Below are positions 52,948-61,523 of a stretch of DNA of 64,000 nucleotides, piece after piece (the first letter of the stretch is position 1; every line of letters begins with the position of its first letter). The notes beneath the pieces were generated by a model. The model saw nothing but the letters and a program-made list of their open reading frames with translations. It was not told where the DNA came from and did not search any database. This DNA is from CBDEGU01 sp965238045 (GTDB lineage Bacteria > Acidobacteriota > Terriglobia > Bryobacterales > UBA6623), in NCBI GenBank assembly GCA_965238045.1, contig CBDEGU010000010.1, forward strand, positions 434,001-498,000, given 5' to 3'. The position numbers and the translations under genes were made by a program.

Positions 52948-54564
52948 ATGGCAGAGCGTTTGCGCCGGGCCACAATCCTGCTGCTGGCGATGCTGGGACC
53001 GTCCCGTGCCGCCGCTGTCACCGTCGAGATCTACAACCCGGTGGGAGCCGTCAGCGTGAAGGTGAGCCTGGCAGCCCGGCTGCGCGTTCAGGCTACCGGG
53101 GCGCACCGGACGGTCACGAGGGAAGATACCAAGATCACGCGGACCAGAGACCTGATCGTGATTCACTGCGACCCGGCCGACAAAGAGCCGATGGATCTCA
53201 GCGTCGTTGTGCCGCTCGGATTCTCCGTGGACGTGACCACGCTCGGCGGGGACATCGAAATCGAGGGGCTGATCCGTGAAGCGTGGATCAAGACCCAGAC
53301 CGGAAGCATTCGTCTGAGCGTGCCCTGGGACGCTATCCGTCTGCAACTGGACGCCGAACAGCGTCCCAAGATCATCGAGCTGCCCCGCTCGCCTCGTTTT
53401 TCGTCCGGCAAGCTGCGCGTGAGCGAGGAGCGGACGATATGGCGTCTGCGCGACCGCCTGCCCGTGCGCCAAGTGACCTATGGGCGCATCCGGGTGCGAG
53501 CGGACGGGCCCGGCCGGGTGCGGCTCGAGAATCAGCCCATACCGGCCGACTCGCCGATCAAGATGCCTTGGCAGGCGCCCGAGGCGGTGGACCGCATTCT
53601 CCAGAAAAGCCGCCGACCGGCGCCGGCGGCCAAGAGCGTCCCGGCCGCGCCTGCCCCCTCTGTCCGCGTCCCCTCTGCCGGGACCGAGATTTCGCCGCGC
53701 GGGGAAGGCGCGACCGTATTTCGGTCCGGCGTGCGGATGGTCAATCTGCTCGTGGCGGTCGTCGATGCCGGGGGGCATCCGGTGACCGATCTCTCGCCGG
53801 AAGATTTTGCAATCGTCGAAGACGGCGAGCCGCAGCAGGTCGAGTTCGCTGGTTCCGAAGATTTGCCCTTCAACCTGGCGATTCTGCTCGATCTCAGCGG
53901 CAGCAACAGGCTGGACCGCACCGCGATGATTGCCGCCTCGAAACGGTTCGTGGAAATGGCGGGCGACCAGGACCGTGTCGCGATCTATGCTCTGGCCGGC
54001 GATCTCTTTCACGTCGTGGCTCCCTTAACCTCCGACCGCGCGAGCTTGATCGCGACGCTCAGCAAGATACCCGGCGTCTCGGGAGGCTCGCCTCTTTATG
54101 ATGCGATCGCGCTGGCGTACGCCGAAGAGCTTCACGATCGCGAGGGAGAGAGAAACGCGCTGGTCATCGTCAGTGACGGGATCGACGACCGCCTCAGCCC
54201 CCTGGCTGACGCTCCGTCTCGTCTGAAATTCAGGCGGCTGCTCAAGGCAGCCGGGCAGATGAACGCCCTGCTCTATTCGGTGTTCCTGCGCTCGGGCGAG
54301 CGTTTCGGACAGGGCTGGTCCAAAAAGGCGCGAAAACAGATGCAGCAACTCGCTGGCGCTTCTCACGGCAGAGTTTTCGAGGCCCGTTCGATCCAGGATC
54401 TCGAACCGGTCTACCCGCTGCTGGCGTCGGAACTGCGGGGAATCTACAGCGTAGCCTACTATCCCAGCAACCAGGATTTCCGTGGCCGCTGGCGCAAGGT
54501 TCAGGTGAAGGTGCGTCGCCCGGGCGCAACCCCGCGCACACGGAAGGGCTACTTTGCCCGCTAG
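52948..54564 (+). CDS. secreted VWA protein with N-terminal beta domain, paralogue of 22414 gene
   Basis: The 538-residue protein begins with a signal peptide (ATILLLAMLGPSRAAA). A beta-rich domain reminiscent of DUF4097 (about 25-190, GFSVDVTTLGGDIEIEG) and a Pro/Ala-rich linker follow. The VWFA-related acidobacterial domain has an intact MIDAS, DLSGSNRL, and LVIVSDGIDD. The ATG at 52948 has GAGG 6 bases upstream. It shares domain order and many motifs with the gene at 22414-24126 (VFRSGVRMVNLLVAV, FNLAILLD, YSVAYYPSNQ), so the two arose by duplication. It is downstream of the Nramp-like gene. Confidence 0.85.
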   Translation: MAERLRRATILLLAMLGPSRAAAVTVEIYNPVGAVSVKVSLAARLRVQATGAHRTVTREDTKITRTRDLIVIHCDPADKEPMDLSVVVPLGFSVDVTTLGGDIEIEGLIREAWIKTQTGSIRLSVPWDAIRLQLDAEQRPKIIELPRSPRFSSGKLRVSEERTIWRLRDRLPVRQVTYGRIRVRADGPGRVRLENQPIPADSPIKMPWQAPEAVDRILQKSRRPAPAAKSVPAAPAPSVRVPSAGTEISPRGEGATVFRSGVRMVNLLVAVVDAGGHPVTDLSPEDFAIVEDGEPQQVEFAGSEDLPFNLAILLDLSGSNRLDRTAMIAASKRFVEMAGDQDRVAIYALAGDLFHVVAPLTSDRASLIATLSKIPGVSGGSPLYDAIALAYAEELHDREGERNALVIVSDGIDDRLSPLADAPSRLKFRRLLKAAGQMNALLYSVFLRSGERFGQGWSKKARKQMQQLAGASHGRVFEARSIQDLEPVYPLLASELRGIYSVAYYPSNQDFRGRWRKVQVKVRRPGATPRTRKGYFAR

Positions 54565-54675
54565 GAAGGCCATCGGCTTCTCCCCGGCCGTTCGTCCGCG
54601 GACCCGCTGATGGCGCGAGTCCGCCGACGGGGATGAGCCCGACGCCGCGAAGATCTTTCAGGTAGAGTGGTGACC

Positions 54676-55878
54676 ATGCTCCCTCGCTATGAGGTTTTCC
54701 AATCTGTTTGGGTGCATGCTAATGTCTGGGTCTGCGGCCTGCTGCTGGCCGCGCTGACCGGAGGCGTGCCCGCGGCGGCCAAGCTCAAGCCGGGATCGCC
54801 GGCCGCAGTGGGCATGTCGGCCGAGAAACTTGCGGCCGCGGCCGATATCTTGCGTTCCCAGATCGCCGCGGGCGAGATCAGCGCGGCGGCCATTGTCGTC
54901 GCCCGGCGAAAGACGATCGTGCTCGCCGAGGGGTTCGGCAAGCTCCATCACGCGGCGGACGCCCCGGCGGTGACGGCGGATTCCATTTTTCTGCTGGCGT
55001 CCATCACCAAGCCGGTCACCGCCTGTGCGCTGATGATACTTGTCGATCGCGGCGAGATTTCTCTCAACGACCCGGTTTCGGTCTATCTGCCGAAGTTTCA
55101 AGGCGGGGATCGCGGGCTGGTTACGGTCGCGAAACTGCTCAATCACACTTCGGGAATGCCCGACATGCTTCCGGAAAACCGAAACTTGCGGCGCGCCCAC
55201 GCTCCGCTGAGCGAGTTCGTGCGGCAGGCGACCCAGACGCCTCTGTTGTACAAGCCCGGCACAAGGTTTCGTTACCAGAGCATGGGCATCCTTCTGGCCG
55301 CCGAGATCGTCGAGCGCGTCTCGGGTAAGCGCCTGCGCGATTTCGAGAAGGAAGAGATGTTCGACCCCTTGGGCATGAAGCACAGCGCCCTGGGGTTGGG
55401 AGCGTGGAAGATTTCCGATACCGTTTGGTACGAGACTTCACCCAACGCCGATCCGGCCGACAACGAACGCTTCGGCGCCAATAGCGCTTATTGGCGAGAC
55501 ATGGGCCATCCCTGGGGCGGGATGCACAGCTCGGCTTCGGATCTGGCGATTCTGCTGCAAACGATGCTGAACCGCGGCCAGTATGGTGGCCGGCGTGTTT
55601 TCAGCCCCGCCGCCGTTGACGCCATGACGGCCGACCAGAACCGGCGTCTCGAAGCGCCCTGGGGACTGGGCTGGGCGCTACGCGACTCCCTCGTCTGGAA
55701 CTATTTCGGACAATTGGGCTCGCCCCGCACCTTCGGACACACCGGCGCCACCGGCACCGTGGCCTGGGCGGATCTGCGGCGAGAGCTGATTTGCGTTATC
55801 TTGACGAACCGGATGGTCGAGCGGGGGCGCCTGCTGCGGAGGGTTTCCAACGCCGTTGTCGCGGCGGTCGAAGACTAG
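54676..55878 (+). CDS. secreted serine hydrolase, class C beta-lactamase fold
   Basis: This 400-residue penicillin-binding-protein-like hydrolase is exported by a signal peptide (VCGLLLAALTGGVPAAA). The SxxK nucleophile motif is SITK at about 109-112. A Tyr-containing second motif, RYQSMG, lies near residue 200, and the third box is HTG (GHTGATG). Such proteins are esterases, D-peptidases or beta-lactamases; the substrate is unknown. I prefer ATG 54676; a GTG at 54667 three codons earlier is also possible. Confidence 0.88.
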   Translation: MLPRYEVFQSVWVHANVWVCGLLLAALTGGVPAAAKLKPGSPAAVGMSAEKLAAAADILRSQIAAGEISAAAIVVARRKTIVLAEGFGKLHHAADAPAVTADSIFLLASITKPVTACALMILVDRGEISLNDPVSVYLPKFQGGDRGLVTVAKLLNHTSGMPDMLPENRNLRRAHAPLSEFVRQATQTPLLYKPGTRFRYQSMGILLAAEIVERVSGKRLRDFEKEEMFDPLGMKHSALGLGAWKISDTVWYETSPNADPADNERFGANSAYWRDMGHPWGGMHSSASDLAILLQTMLNRGQYGGRRVFSPAAVDAMTADQNRRLEAPWGLGWALRDSLVWNYFGQLGSPRTFGHTGATGTVAWADLRRELICVILTNRMVERGRLLRRVSNAVVAAVED

Positions 55879-55908
55879 GCGGCCGCGCGCAGGGAGGAAG
55901 GTGCCCGC

Positions 55909-58050
55909 CTACTGGATGTAGCCCATGGACTTGAGTTCGCGCAAGATTCGCTCACGCTCCTCGGGGTCCACCGCCCCGCCCAGGCCGAGCAGACGCGTTA
56001 GGCTCTGACTTCCCTCCCGATGCCTCAGCAGCCGTTCCCTCAATTCCTGCTTTTTTTCAGGCGACGCCACGGCAAGATTCATCGTCTCGGCCGGATCGGC
56101 CATCGTGTTGTAGAGTTCCTCGTTCGGCCCGTCGAGAAACCGTATGTATTTCCAGCCCTGATGGACCACCGCTTCCCGATCGCCGAAGTAGACGGGCTTG
56201 GCGATGAAGGCCGCGCGGTCGTCGGGCGGTTCGGCGCCCGGCGACCAGAGAGGCGCGATCGACCGGGCTGAAAACCAGCCCTCATTGCTTTCGATGCCGC
56301 ACAGTTCGAGCAAAGTCGGCACGATGGCGACGTTCGAGACGCCCAGAGCGACCCGGGTCCGAACAGGCGTCATGGAGGCGGGCAGTTTGATGATCAGCGG
56401 CACGGAAACAAGCTCGTTGTAGAAGCTGTGCCCGTGGTCCACGCCGCCGTGATCCCAGAACTCCTCGCCGTGGTCGGAGGTCAGCACGATCAGCGAGTCG
56501 TCATAAAGCCCAAGATCTTTCAACGCGGCCATCAGACGTCCGATGCGATCGTCCGCGAAGCGAACCTCGCTGCGGTAGAGTTCCTTGACCCAGCCCTGCC
56601 GGCGTTCGGAATAGCGAACCTCGCCGGAGCGGATCTTGAAGCGATCAAACTCATACCCCAGCTCCGCATGCGCCGACAAGCTCGGATCGGTGAAGAACTC
56701 TGGCGATGGAGCGTAGGGCGCGTGGGGATCCATAAGATGCAGCCATAGCAGGAAATCCCGCTCCTGGTTGGCCCGGACCCAGGATTCCGCCAAAGCAGTA
56801 ACATTTCCGGCCGCTTGCTCTCCGGGCCGCGAGCCGCGGCCGAAAACGGCGCGCCAGCAAGCCAGTCCCAGCGAGTCCCCCGGCGAGCCCATGCTGAACT
56901 CGTACTGCTGAAATCCGCGACGCAGCGCAGGCTGGTCATACAGGAGCGCATTTCCGCCAAAAGCGGCCGTTGCGTAGCCGGCGTCGAGAAAATAATCCGC
57001 CAGCGTCTCTATGCCGGCTGGAATCCGGGTCTGCGTCTTCGAAACGCCGTGAACAAACGGTGTTAGGCCCGTCAGGATGGATGCCACGGATGGGGGCGTC
57101 CAGGGCGCGGCGGAATGGGCCTGTTCGAAGACGATTCCGTCCCTCGCCAGAGAGTCGATCTGGGGACTGAGCGTGCTCTCGGGCGTGTAGGTGGTCAATA
57201 CGTCCCGGCGAAGCGTATCGATCGTGATGAGGATGACGCGCGGGATCGCGTGGCCGCCCGAGAATACCGTTTCGTGTCGTTCCACTCGGGGCTGGGAAGC
57301 CCAAGGGTAGACGGGAAGGACAAGCAGCAGCAGGAGCGTCACCAGCCCGAGCATTTCGGGACCGCGGCGGCGCGGATCCAAACGCAAGAACATCGCGCAG
57401 GTGCCGCCCAGCACGACCAGAGCCAGACCGTAGAAAGTGATCGATTTCCAGCTTAGCCCGCCGGTAATTTCATACATGCGTATCCAGGAGCCAAGAAAAA
57501 CCTCGATCAGCAGCACCGGAACCAGACAAGCGGCCACGCCCAGCCATCGCCAGGTCCGCTTGGCCGGGTCTAGCTCCGAGACCACCAGATAGGTCACCAC
57601 GCCGGCCGTGAAACTCAGCGCCGCCACGACGACGACGTAGTAGGGATTCTCAAAAAACAGCGGACGCCAGGCATCGGGCAGATTCAGAGCGCGCAGCAGC
57701 AGCGGAGGGCTGATGCCCGCCGCCAAAGCCGCCGATAGTGGAACAGTGCGCAGTTGAGCGAAACGCCGCGACGGCAGTCCAATGAGGAGCCACAGCAGCG
57801 CGTAGATCATCCATGCCGCCGCCAGGGAACAGGAGAGCTGGAATGTTGCCATCCCCAGTGACCGCAGACCCATCGGGTGGTCCAGCAGCACCATCAGCAC
57901 CGCGTCGAACGACGCCAGCGTGAGCGTAATCACAATGCCGGCGGCAAGCGGAGCCGGAAGCCGGGACGCCTCCCCAGATCCGGGCCCAGATCCAAGTCCA
58001 GATCCAAGCGTCCCAGATCCAAGCGCCGCCGAGGAAGAATCACTCGTCAT
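55909..58050 (-). CDS. membrane sulfatase-fold protein with Thr at nucleophile position
   Basis: The 713-residue protein has a Gly/Ser-rich tail (about 10-27) and about seven hydrophobic segments (about 35-250), then an alkaline-phosphatase/sulfatase domain. Metal ligands appear in LITIDTLRRD (about 275-284), SDHGEEFWDHGG and HGHS. Where sulfatases have C/S-x-P-S-R this protein has TPPSV (Thr318). That resembles phosphoethanolamine or phosphoglycerol transferases, which use Thr, more than formylglycine sulfatases. The membrane domain also favours a transferase-like enzyme acting on lipids or envelope polymers. Start ATG 58050. Confidence 0.82.
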   Translation of the reverse strand: MTSDSSSAALGSGTLGSGLGSGPGSGEASRLPAPLAAGIVITLTLASFDAVLMVLLDHPMGLRSLGMATFQLSCSLAAAWMIYALLWLLIGLPSRRFAQLRTVPLSAALAAGISPPLLLRALNLPDAWRPLFFENPYYVVVVAALSFTAGVVTYLVVSELDPAKRTWRWLGVAACLVPVLLIEVFLGSWIRMYEITGGLSWKSITFYGLALVVLGGTCAMFLRLDPRRRGPEMLGLVTLLLLLVLPVYPWASQPRVERHETVFSGGHAIPRVILITIDTLRRDVLTTYTPESTLSPQIDSLARDGIVFEQAHSAAPWTPPSVASILTGLTPFVHGVSKTQTRIPAGIETLADYFLDAGYATAAFGGNALLYDQPALRRGFQQYEFSMGSPGDSLGLACWRAVFGRGSRPGEQAAGNVTALAESWVRANQERDFLLWLHLMDPHAPYAPSPEFFTDPSLSAHAELGYEFDRFKIRSGEVRYSERRQGWVKELYRSEVRFADDRIGRLMAALKDLGLYDDSLIVLTSDHGEEFWDHGGVDHGHSFYNELVSVPLIIKLPASMTPVRTRVALGVSNVAIVPTLLELCGIESNEGWFSARSIAPLWSPGAEPPDDRAAFIAKPVYFGDREAVVHQGWKYIRFLDGPNEELYNTMADPAETMNLAVASPEKKQELRERLLRHREGSQSLTRLLGLGGAVDPEERERILRELKSMGYIQ

Positions 58051-58443
58051 ATTCTCATGGCCTTAGCGGCAGACCCGGCGGCGTGAACCGGATAGGCTGC
58101 ATCCAACTGTCGCATTGCAGACATGATACACGATCCCATCAAGTCGGGCGGGCACACGCTTTCTAGTCGTTTTCCGGCCAGATCGCACCTCCTATTACAA
58201 AAAACATCTCAATCTGGTCGATAGACATATAATGGACATACTTTTCAACAACATACGACCCATGGTATCTTTAGCCGAGACATCAAAAACACCCCGTATC
58301 AGTGGTGTGCTGGCTAAACGTGTGGTATCGTGATGCTAGTACTTCTCTTTCGACAATTCGCCCGACGCATTCTGCATCCCCATGGCGCAGAGTCCCCACC
58401 AGTTCGGACAGGGCTGTCGGCAACCGCGAATTGAACCATACCC
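58051..58443. other. 393-bp divergent intergenic region, AT-rich in part
   Basis: It separates the sulfatase-fold gene from the RlpA-like gene. From about 58190 to 58340 it is clearly AT-richer than its surroundings. It contains TATAAT at 58228-58233 on the plus strand with no good -35 partner. No gene was recognised. Confidence 0.5.
58228..58233 (+). promoter_or_regulatory. candidate -10 box in divergent region
   Basis: TATAAT is found in an AT-rich segment about 210 bases before the RlpA-like start. The -35 position at 17-bp spacing reads CATCTC, so the match is weak. Confidence 0.2.
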
Positions 58444-58944
58444 ATGAGAGTTTCTATCCTGTGTGTCGCGTTAGCGACTGCCCTGCCCGTTGTCTCCGGT
58501 ACGGCGGACGCCCTGGTCGGACGACCAGCGGAGGCGGCCGGACCAAGGTGCGAGGAAGGCACGGCGAGCTGGTATGGCGAATGGCACCACGGCCGCTTGA
58601 CGGCCAGCGGCGCGCCGTTCGACATGTACGGTCTCACGGCCGCTCATCGCACTATGCCGCTGGGCTCGCTGGCGCGGGTCACCAGCCTTCGCAGCGGGAA
58701 GTCGGTCGTCGTCGTGGTCAACGATCGCGGCCCCTATCTCCCCTACCGCGTCATCGATCTGAGTTTCGGCGCGGCCCGCGAACTGGGTATTGTCCAGTCT
58801 GGTCTCGAGGACGTTCGGATTGAAGTCATCGAAACGTCATCGTATTCCCCCCTGGAAGCAGGTGAGGTCGAGGTAGGCAGTGTCGAGTTCAGTAGTGTCC
58901 GGGCGAGCGATCGCTCGGTATCGGCGGTCTTGCAAGTACTCTAG
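58444..58944 (+). CDS. septal ring lytic transglycosylase RlpA-like protein (DPBB domain)
   Basis: The 166-residue secreted protein has a signal peptide (ILCVALATALPVVSGTADA) and a double-psi beta-barrel domain with the RlpA signature: GTASWYGEWHHGRLTASG, the TAAHRTMPLGSLARVT strand and VVVNDRGPY with the catalytic-type Asp. RlpA proteins cleave denuded peptidoglycan strands at the septum in some bacteria. There is no SPOR domain, so septal targeting is not evident. A short Ser/Glu-rich tail (about 131-166) follows. Start ATG 58444. Confidence 0.92.
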   Translation: MRVSILCVALATALPVVSGTADALVGRPAEAAGPRCEEGTASWYGEWHHGRLTASGAPFDMYGLTAAHRTMPLGSLARVTSLRSGKSVVVVVNDRGPYLPYRVIDLSFGAARELGIVQSGLEDVRIEVIETSSYSPLEAGEVEVGSVEFSSVRASDRSVSAVLQVL

Positions 58945-58999
58945 GAGTTAGTCCCGCGGAACGAAAATGTGTGTGCGCCGGGAAGGGGAAGGAAGCGCC

Positions 59000-60253
59000 T
59001 TAACAGAGCGCTCTTCGGATCGATTTGAGATGGACGATTGTCTTCCGTGCGAGTAGTCCCGCCCAATAGCCGAGGCGCCTGGTTTCAAGCTGCCTCTTGA
59101 GTGTCTCGTTCTCTTTCTCAGCTCTTGCCAGGCGAACCTGGACGGATTCTAGGTCGTCCGAAAGAAACACTTCTTGGCTTGGGTAAAGATCTCGAAGCGC
59201 CGGTGTAGTCCCCACGGTTTGGATTGGGTCGAACTCGATCATGTGCGCGGTGAAATTTGGTTTCTGTTCACTGTGCCGAGCCTTCCGGGCAACTGCCACC
59301 ATCCTGTCCATAAGCTCCGCGACTCGCGGAGCCGCCGAACCGTCGCACACGAGTGCTTCCTTCAGGCATTCTCTCTGGAAAACCAATTTCGAAACAGGCG
59401 GGTCAAGCAACTCAGAAACCACCCCGCCGATGTGCTCCGCCGCGGAGATGGTCCAGGCCGCGGGAACGAAGCGGGGGACGTTGTGATAGTCAAGACATGC
59501 TACCGGGCGATCGAGCAGCATGGCTTCGAGCATCGTCGTACTAGGGGTTGTGATCACCGCGTCAACCCGCGAGAGCAGGTCTGTCAGTTCGCTGCCGGCT
59601 AGCGACTGCAACTGATTCTCCACGCCAAGTTGGATCTCGAGATCTTTCGTAAGTCGCCAGACGACATCGACCCCGCGAAGAGTGTCAAGGTGGTTCTTGA
59701 CATCCTGCAACGAACGAACTGTAGTCGCTGTCTGTTCTTCGGTGAAGCCGGGTCTCTTCGCCGTCATCACTAGAATCCGGCTCCCCGGCCGATTCCGAAC
59801 CGGGCCCGGCCGCATCAGCAGATAGTCCAGACGCGGCATGCCAGTGACTTCGACTTTCGCGGCGTTCCCCCAAGAAGCGATATGCCGGGCGCTGCTTGGG
59901 CCGATGCAGGCGATCTTGTCGGCCAAGACAGGTTGATGCTGGGGGGCGCCTCCCCCCGCACCAAGCTTCGGGTTCTCATATTGGCAACGCCATTCGAGAA
60001 TTCCGTCTTGGAGCACTAAGGAGGGAATACCTCCGTCTCGAGCCGCGTCGAGGCACCGCGAAACGTCGTAGTGGATATCGTTGACACAGACTACAATATC
60101 CGGCTGCTCAGAGGTCATCTTGACCGGATCCCACGCAGTGTCGTAAATGAACTCGGCCCGATCTCCGAAACACTCCTCCACCGGCTTAACGTGGCCGAAC
60201 TGGTCGCGTAACAGACACCAAACTCGCAGAAGTCGCTCGTTGTCTATGACCAT
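59000..60253 (-). CDS. GT-B-like surface polysaccharide protein
   Basis: The 417-residue protein resembles the GT-B fold shared by CDP-glycerol glycerophosphotransferases and capsular synthesis proteins. It shows the second-domain nucleotide-binding pattern TPSTTMLEAMLLDRPVACLD (about 240-260) and IACIGPSSARHI earlier. The N-terminal half has a Rossmann-like PDIVVCVNDIHY. A charged coiled-coil-like tail (DDLESVQVRLARAEKENETLKR) ends it. I cannot name the exact enzyme. It is less GC-rich than the core genes, and the neighbours look accessory; transfer is plausible. Confidence 0.6.
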   Translation of the reverse strand: MVIDNERLLRVWCLLRDQFGHVKPVEECFGDRAEFIYDTAWDPVKMTSEQPDIVVCVNDIHYDVSRCLDAARDGGIPSLVLQDGILEWRCQYENPKLGAGGGAPQHQPVLADKIACIGPSSARHIASWGNAAKVEVTGMPRLDYLLMRPGPVRNRPGSRILVMTAKRPGFTEEQTATTVRSLQDVKNHLDTLRGVDVVWRLTKDLEIQLGVENQLQSLAGSELTDLLSRVDAVITTPSTTMLEAMLLDRPVACLDYHNVPRFVPAAWTISAAEHIGGVVSELLDPPVSKLVFQRECLKEALVCDGSAAPRVAELMDRMVAVARKARHSEQKPNFTAHMIEFDPIQTVGTTPALRDLYPSQEVFLSDDLESVQVRLARAEKENETLKRQLETRRLGYWAGLLARKTIVHLKSIRRALC

Positions 60254-60692
60254 CCTTAAGTCTCAACTCCCGCCGCGCGGATCTCTCGGCTCTCGGCCCG
60301 CCAGGTGGGTGTCATGTTCTTTTCCACTTCTATGTGTTCAAATTCGGTGGTCTCTCGCATGCCTGCCTTCGAGGCCCACTGAGCCGTCCGCGACGATCGT
60401 CACGGAGACGTCCTGCATAACAGATCAGCCAGCTCGGCTCCGCGCCCCCAGCGGCACGGACCGGCCGACCGCCAGGCTCGGACGGATTCATCTGGAAGCT
60501 CGAGACCCGCCTAAACAGGACCCTCCAACCGAAGAAGAGCGCTCGCACGAACAACCACCATGTCGCCGCTGCGGTCAACTGAGGTGATTGTCCCCCTTCG
60601 CAAACTCTTCAAACCCCTTCTCGTTTGGGTGGTCGGGAAGCTCAAGGGAGGTTTTTGTTGGCATTGGCGTTCCGGCCAAACTTTCAGAAGAA
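60254..60692. other. 439-bp intergenic region
   Basis: It lies between the end of the two-gene DUF488 module (its last gene ends at 60693) and the start of the GT-B-like gene. I see no gene, repeat or terminator; the short open frames on both strands lack support. Confidence 0.5.
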
Positions 60693-61523
60693 TCAGAACG
60701 GCAGTTCCCCTTGTGGCGATGGGGGAGGCGGGAGTTTGGGCCACCAAACGCCGATGACAACCCAGCTCCTTGGATGAGCCAGGATCGTACCTGCATAGAA
60801 ATGTGTATCTTTATCGGGACCGCACAGTTCCCCAAGGAACTTGTCTTTGACTTTTTGACAAGCCTCGTCGTGTGTCGCTCCGTCATCAACACAGTTCCAG
60901 AATAGGCTGCCGACCTCCCAATCTTCGATCATCATGCGATGCTTGCCCTTGCACCGCGTGTCGTCGCATTCGAAGTGGTAGTGAAACTTGAAGGGTACTT
61001 TCCTCGGTGGGTTTCTAGATACAGTCCGATCCTCCCAAAGGCGAGCCTGGTCGAGGGCCGCCTTGAACCCCGGCTTCCAATCAGGTTCATCGGGGCTGAT
61101 TTCTAGATCGTGAATGGCTTTAGGCTTGAAGATTCCGAGCGACGTGTTGTCTTTGCGCTGTTGGTCTTTCAGACTTTTCATGGATTTCGACTTTTTTTGG
61201 AGGGCATATTTTGCACGTTCTGACCAGTCCCCCCTGCGGGTCGGAATTCGTTCCCCAAGAAGCCGAATCGTTGCTGCCCTAGGCCGATAGCTCTCTTTGC
61301 GGACGTCGCGTCCTTTGTGCTTAGTAACTTCGGCTTCGATCCATTGGTATTTCTGATACTGCCGGGCGTAGTCTAGGTCTCGGAAATTGACGGGGTAGAG
61401 CCGAACGAAAGACCCGTCTTCCCGCACACCGGCGGTGCAAACCAATTCATCGTACCTAGCTGAAGGGATCGGATACGTCTTCACGGTGATAAGAACACGG
61501 ATCGTCTCCCATTCGTCTCGCAT
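60693..61523 (-). CDS. uncharacterised protein, partner of DUF488 fusion
   Basis: The 276-residue protein is unnamed to me. It opens with a beta-strand and VKTYPIPSARYDELVCTAGV, followed by FVRLYPVNFRDL and a highly basic middle (about 65-125, many Lys/Arg). Near residue 185 a cysteine/histidine cluster reads CDDTRCKGKH, a possible zinc site, then DWEVGSLFWN. The basic middle suggests nucleic-acid contact. The frame overlaps the end of the upstream DUF488 gene by 43 bp. ATG 61523 keeps the first strand; a GTG at 61484 that forms GTGA with the DUF488 stop is the alternative and would remove it. The two are co-transcribed. Confidence 0.65.
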   Translation of the reverse strand: MRDEWETIRVLITVKTYPIPSARYDELVCTAGVREDGSFVRLYPVNFRDLDYARQYQKYQWIEAEVTKHKGRDVRKESYRPRAATIRLLGERIPTRRGDWSERAKYALQKKSKSMKSLKDQQRKDNTSLGIFKPKAIHDLEISPDEPDWKPGFKAALDQARLWEDRTVSRNPPRKVPFKFHYHFECDDTRCKGKHRMMIEDWEVGSLFWNCVDDGATHDEACQKVKDKFLGELCGPDKDTHFYAGTILAHPRSWVVIGVWWPKLPPPPSPQGELPF

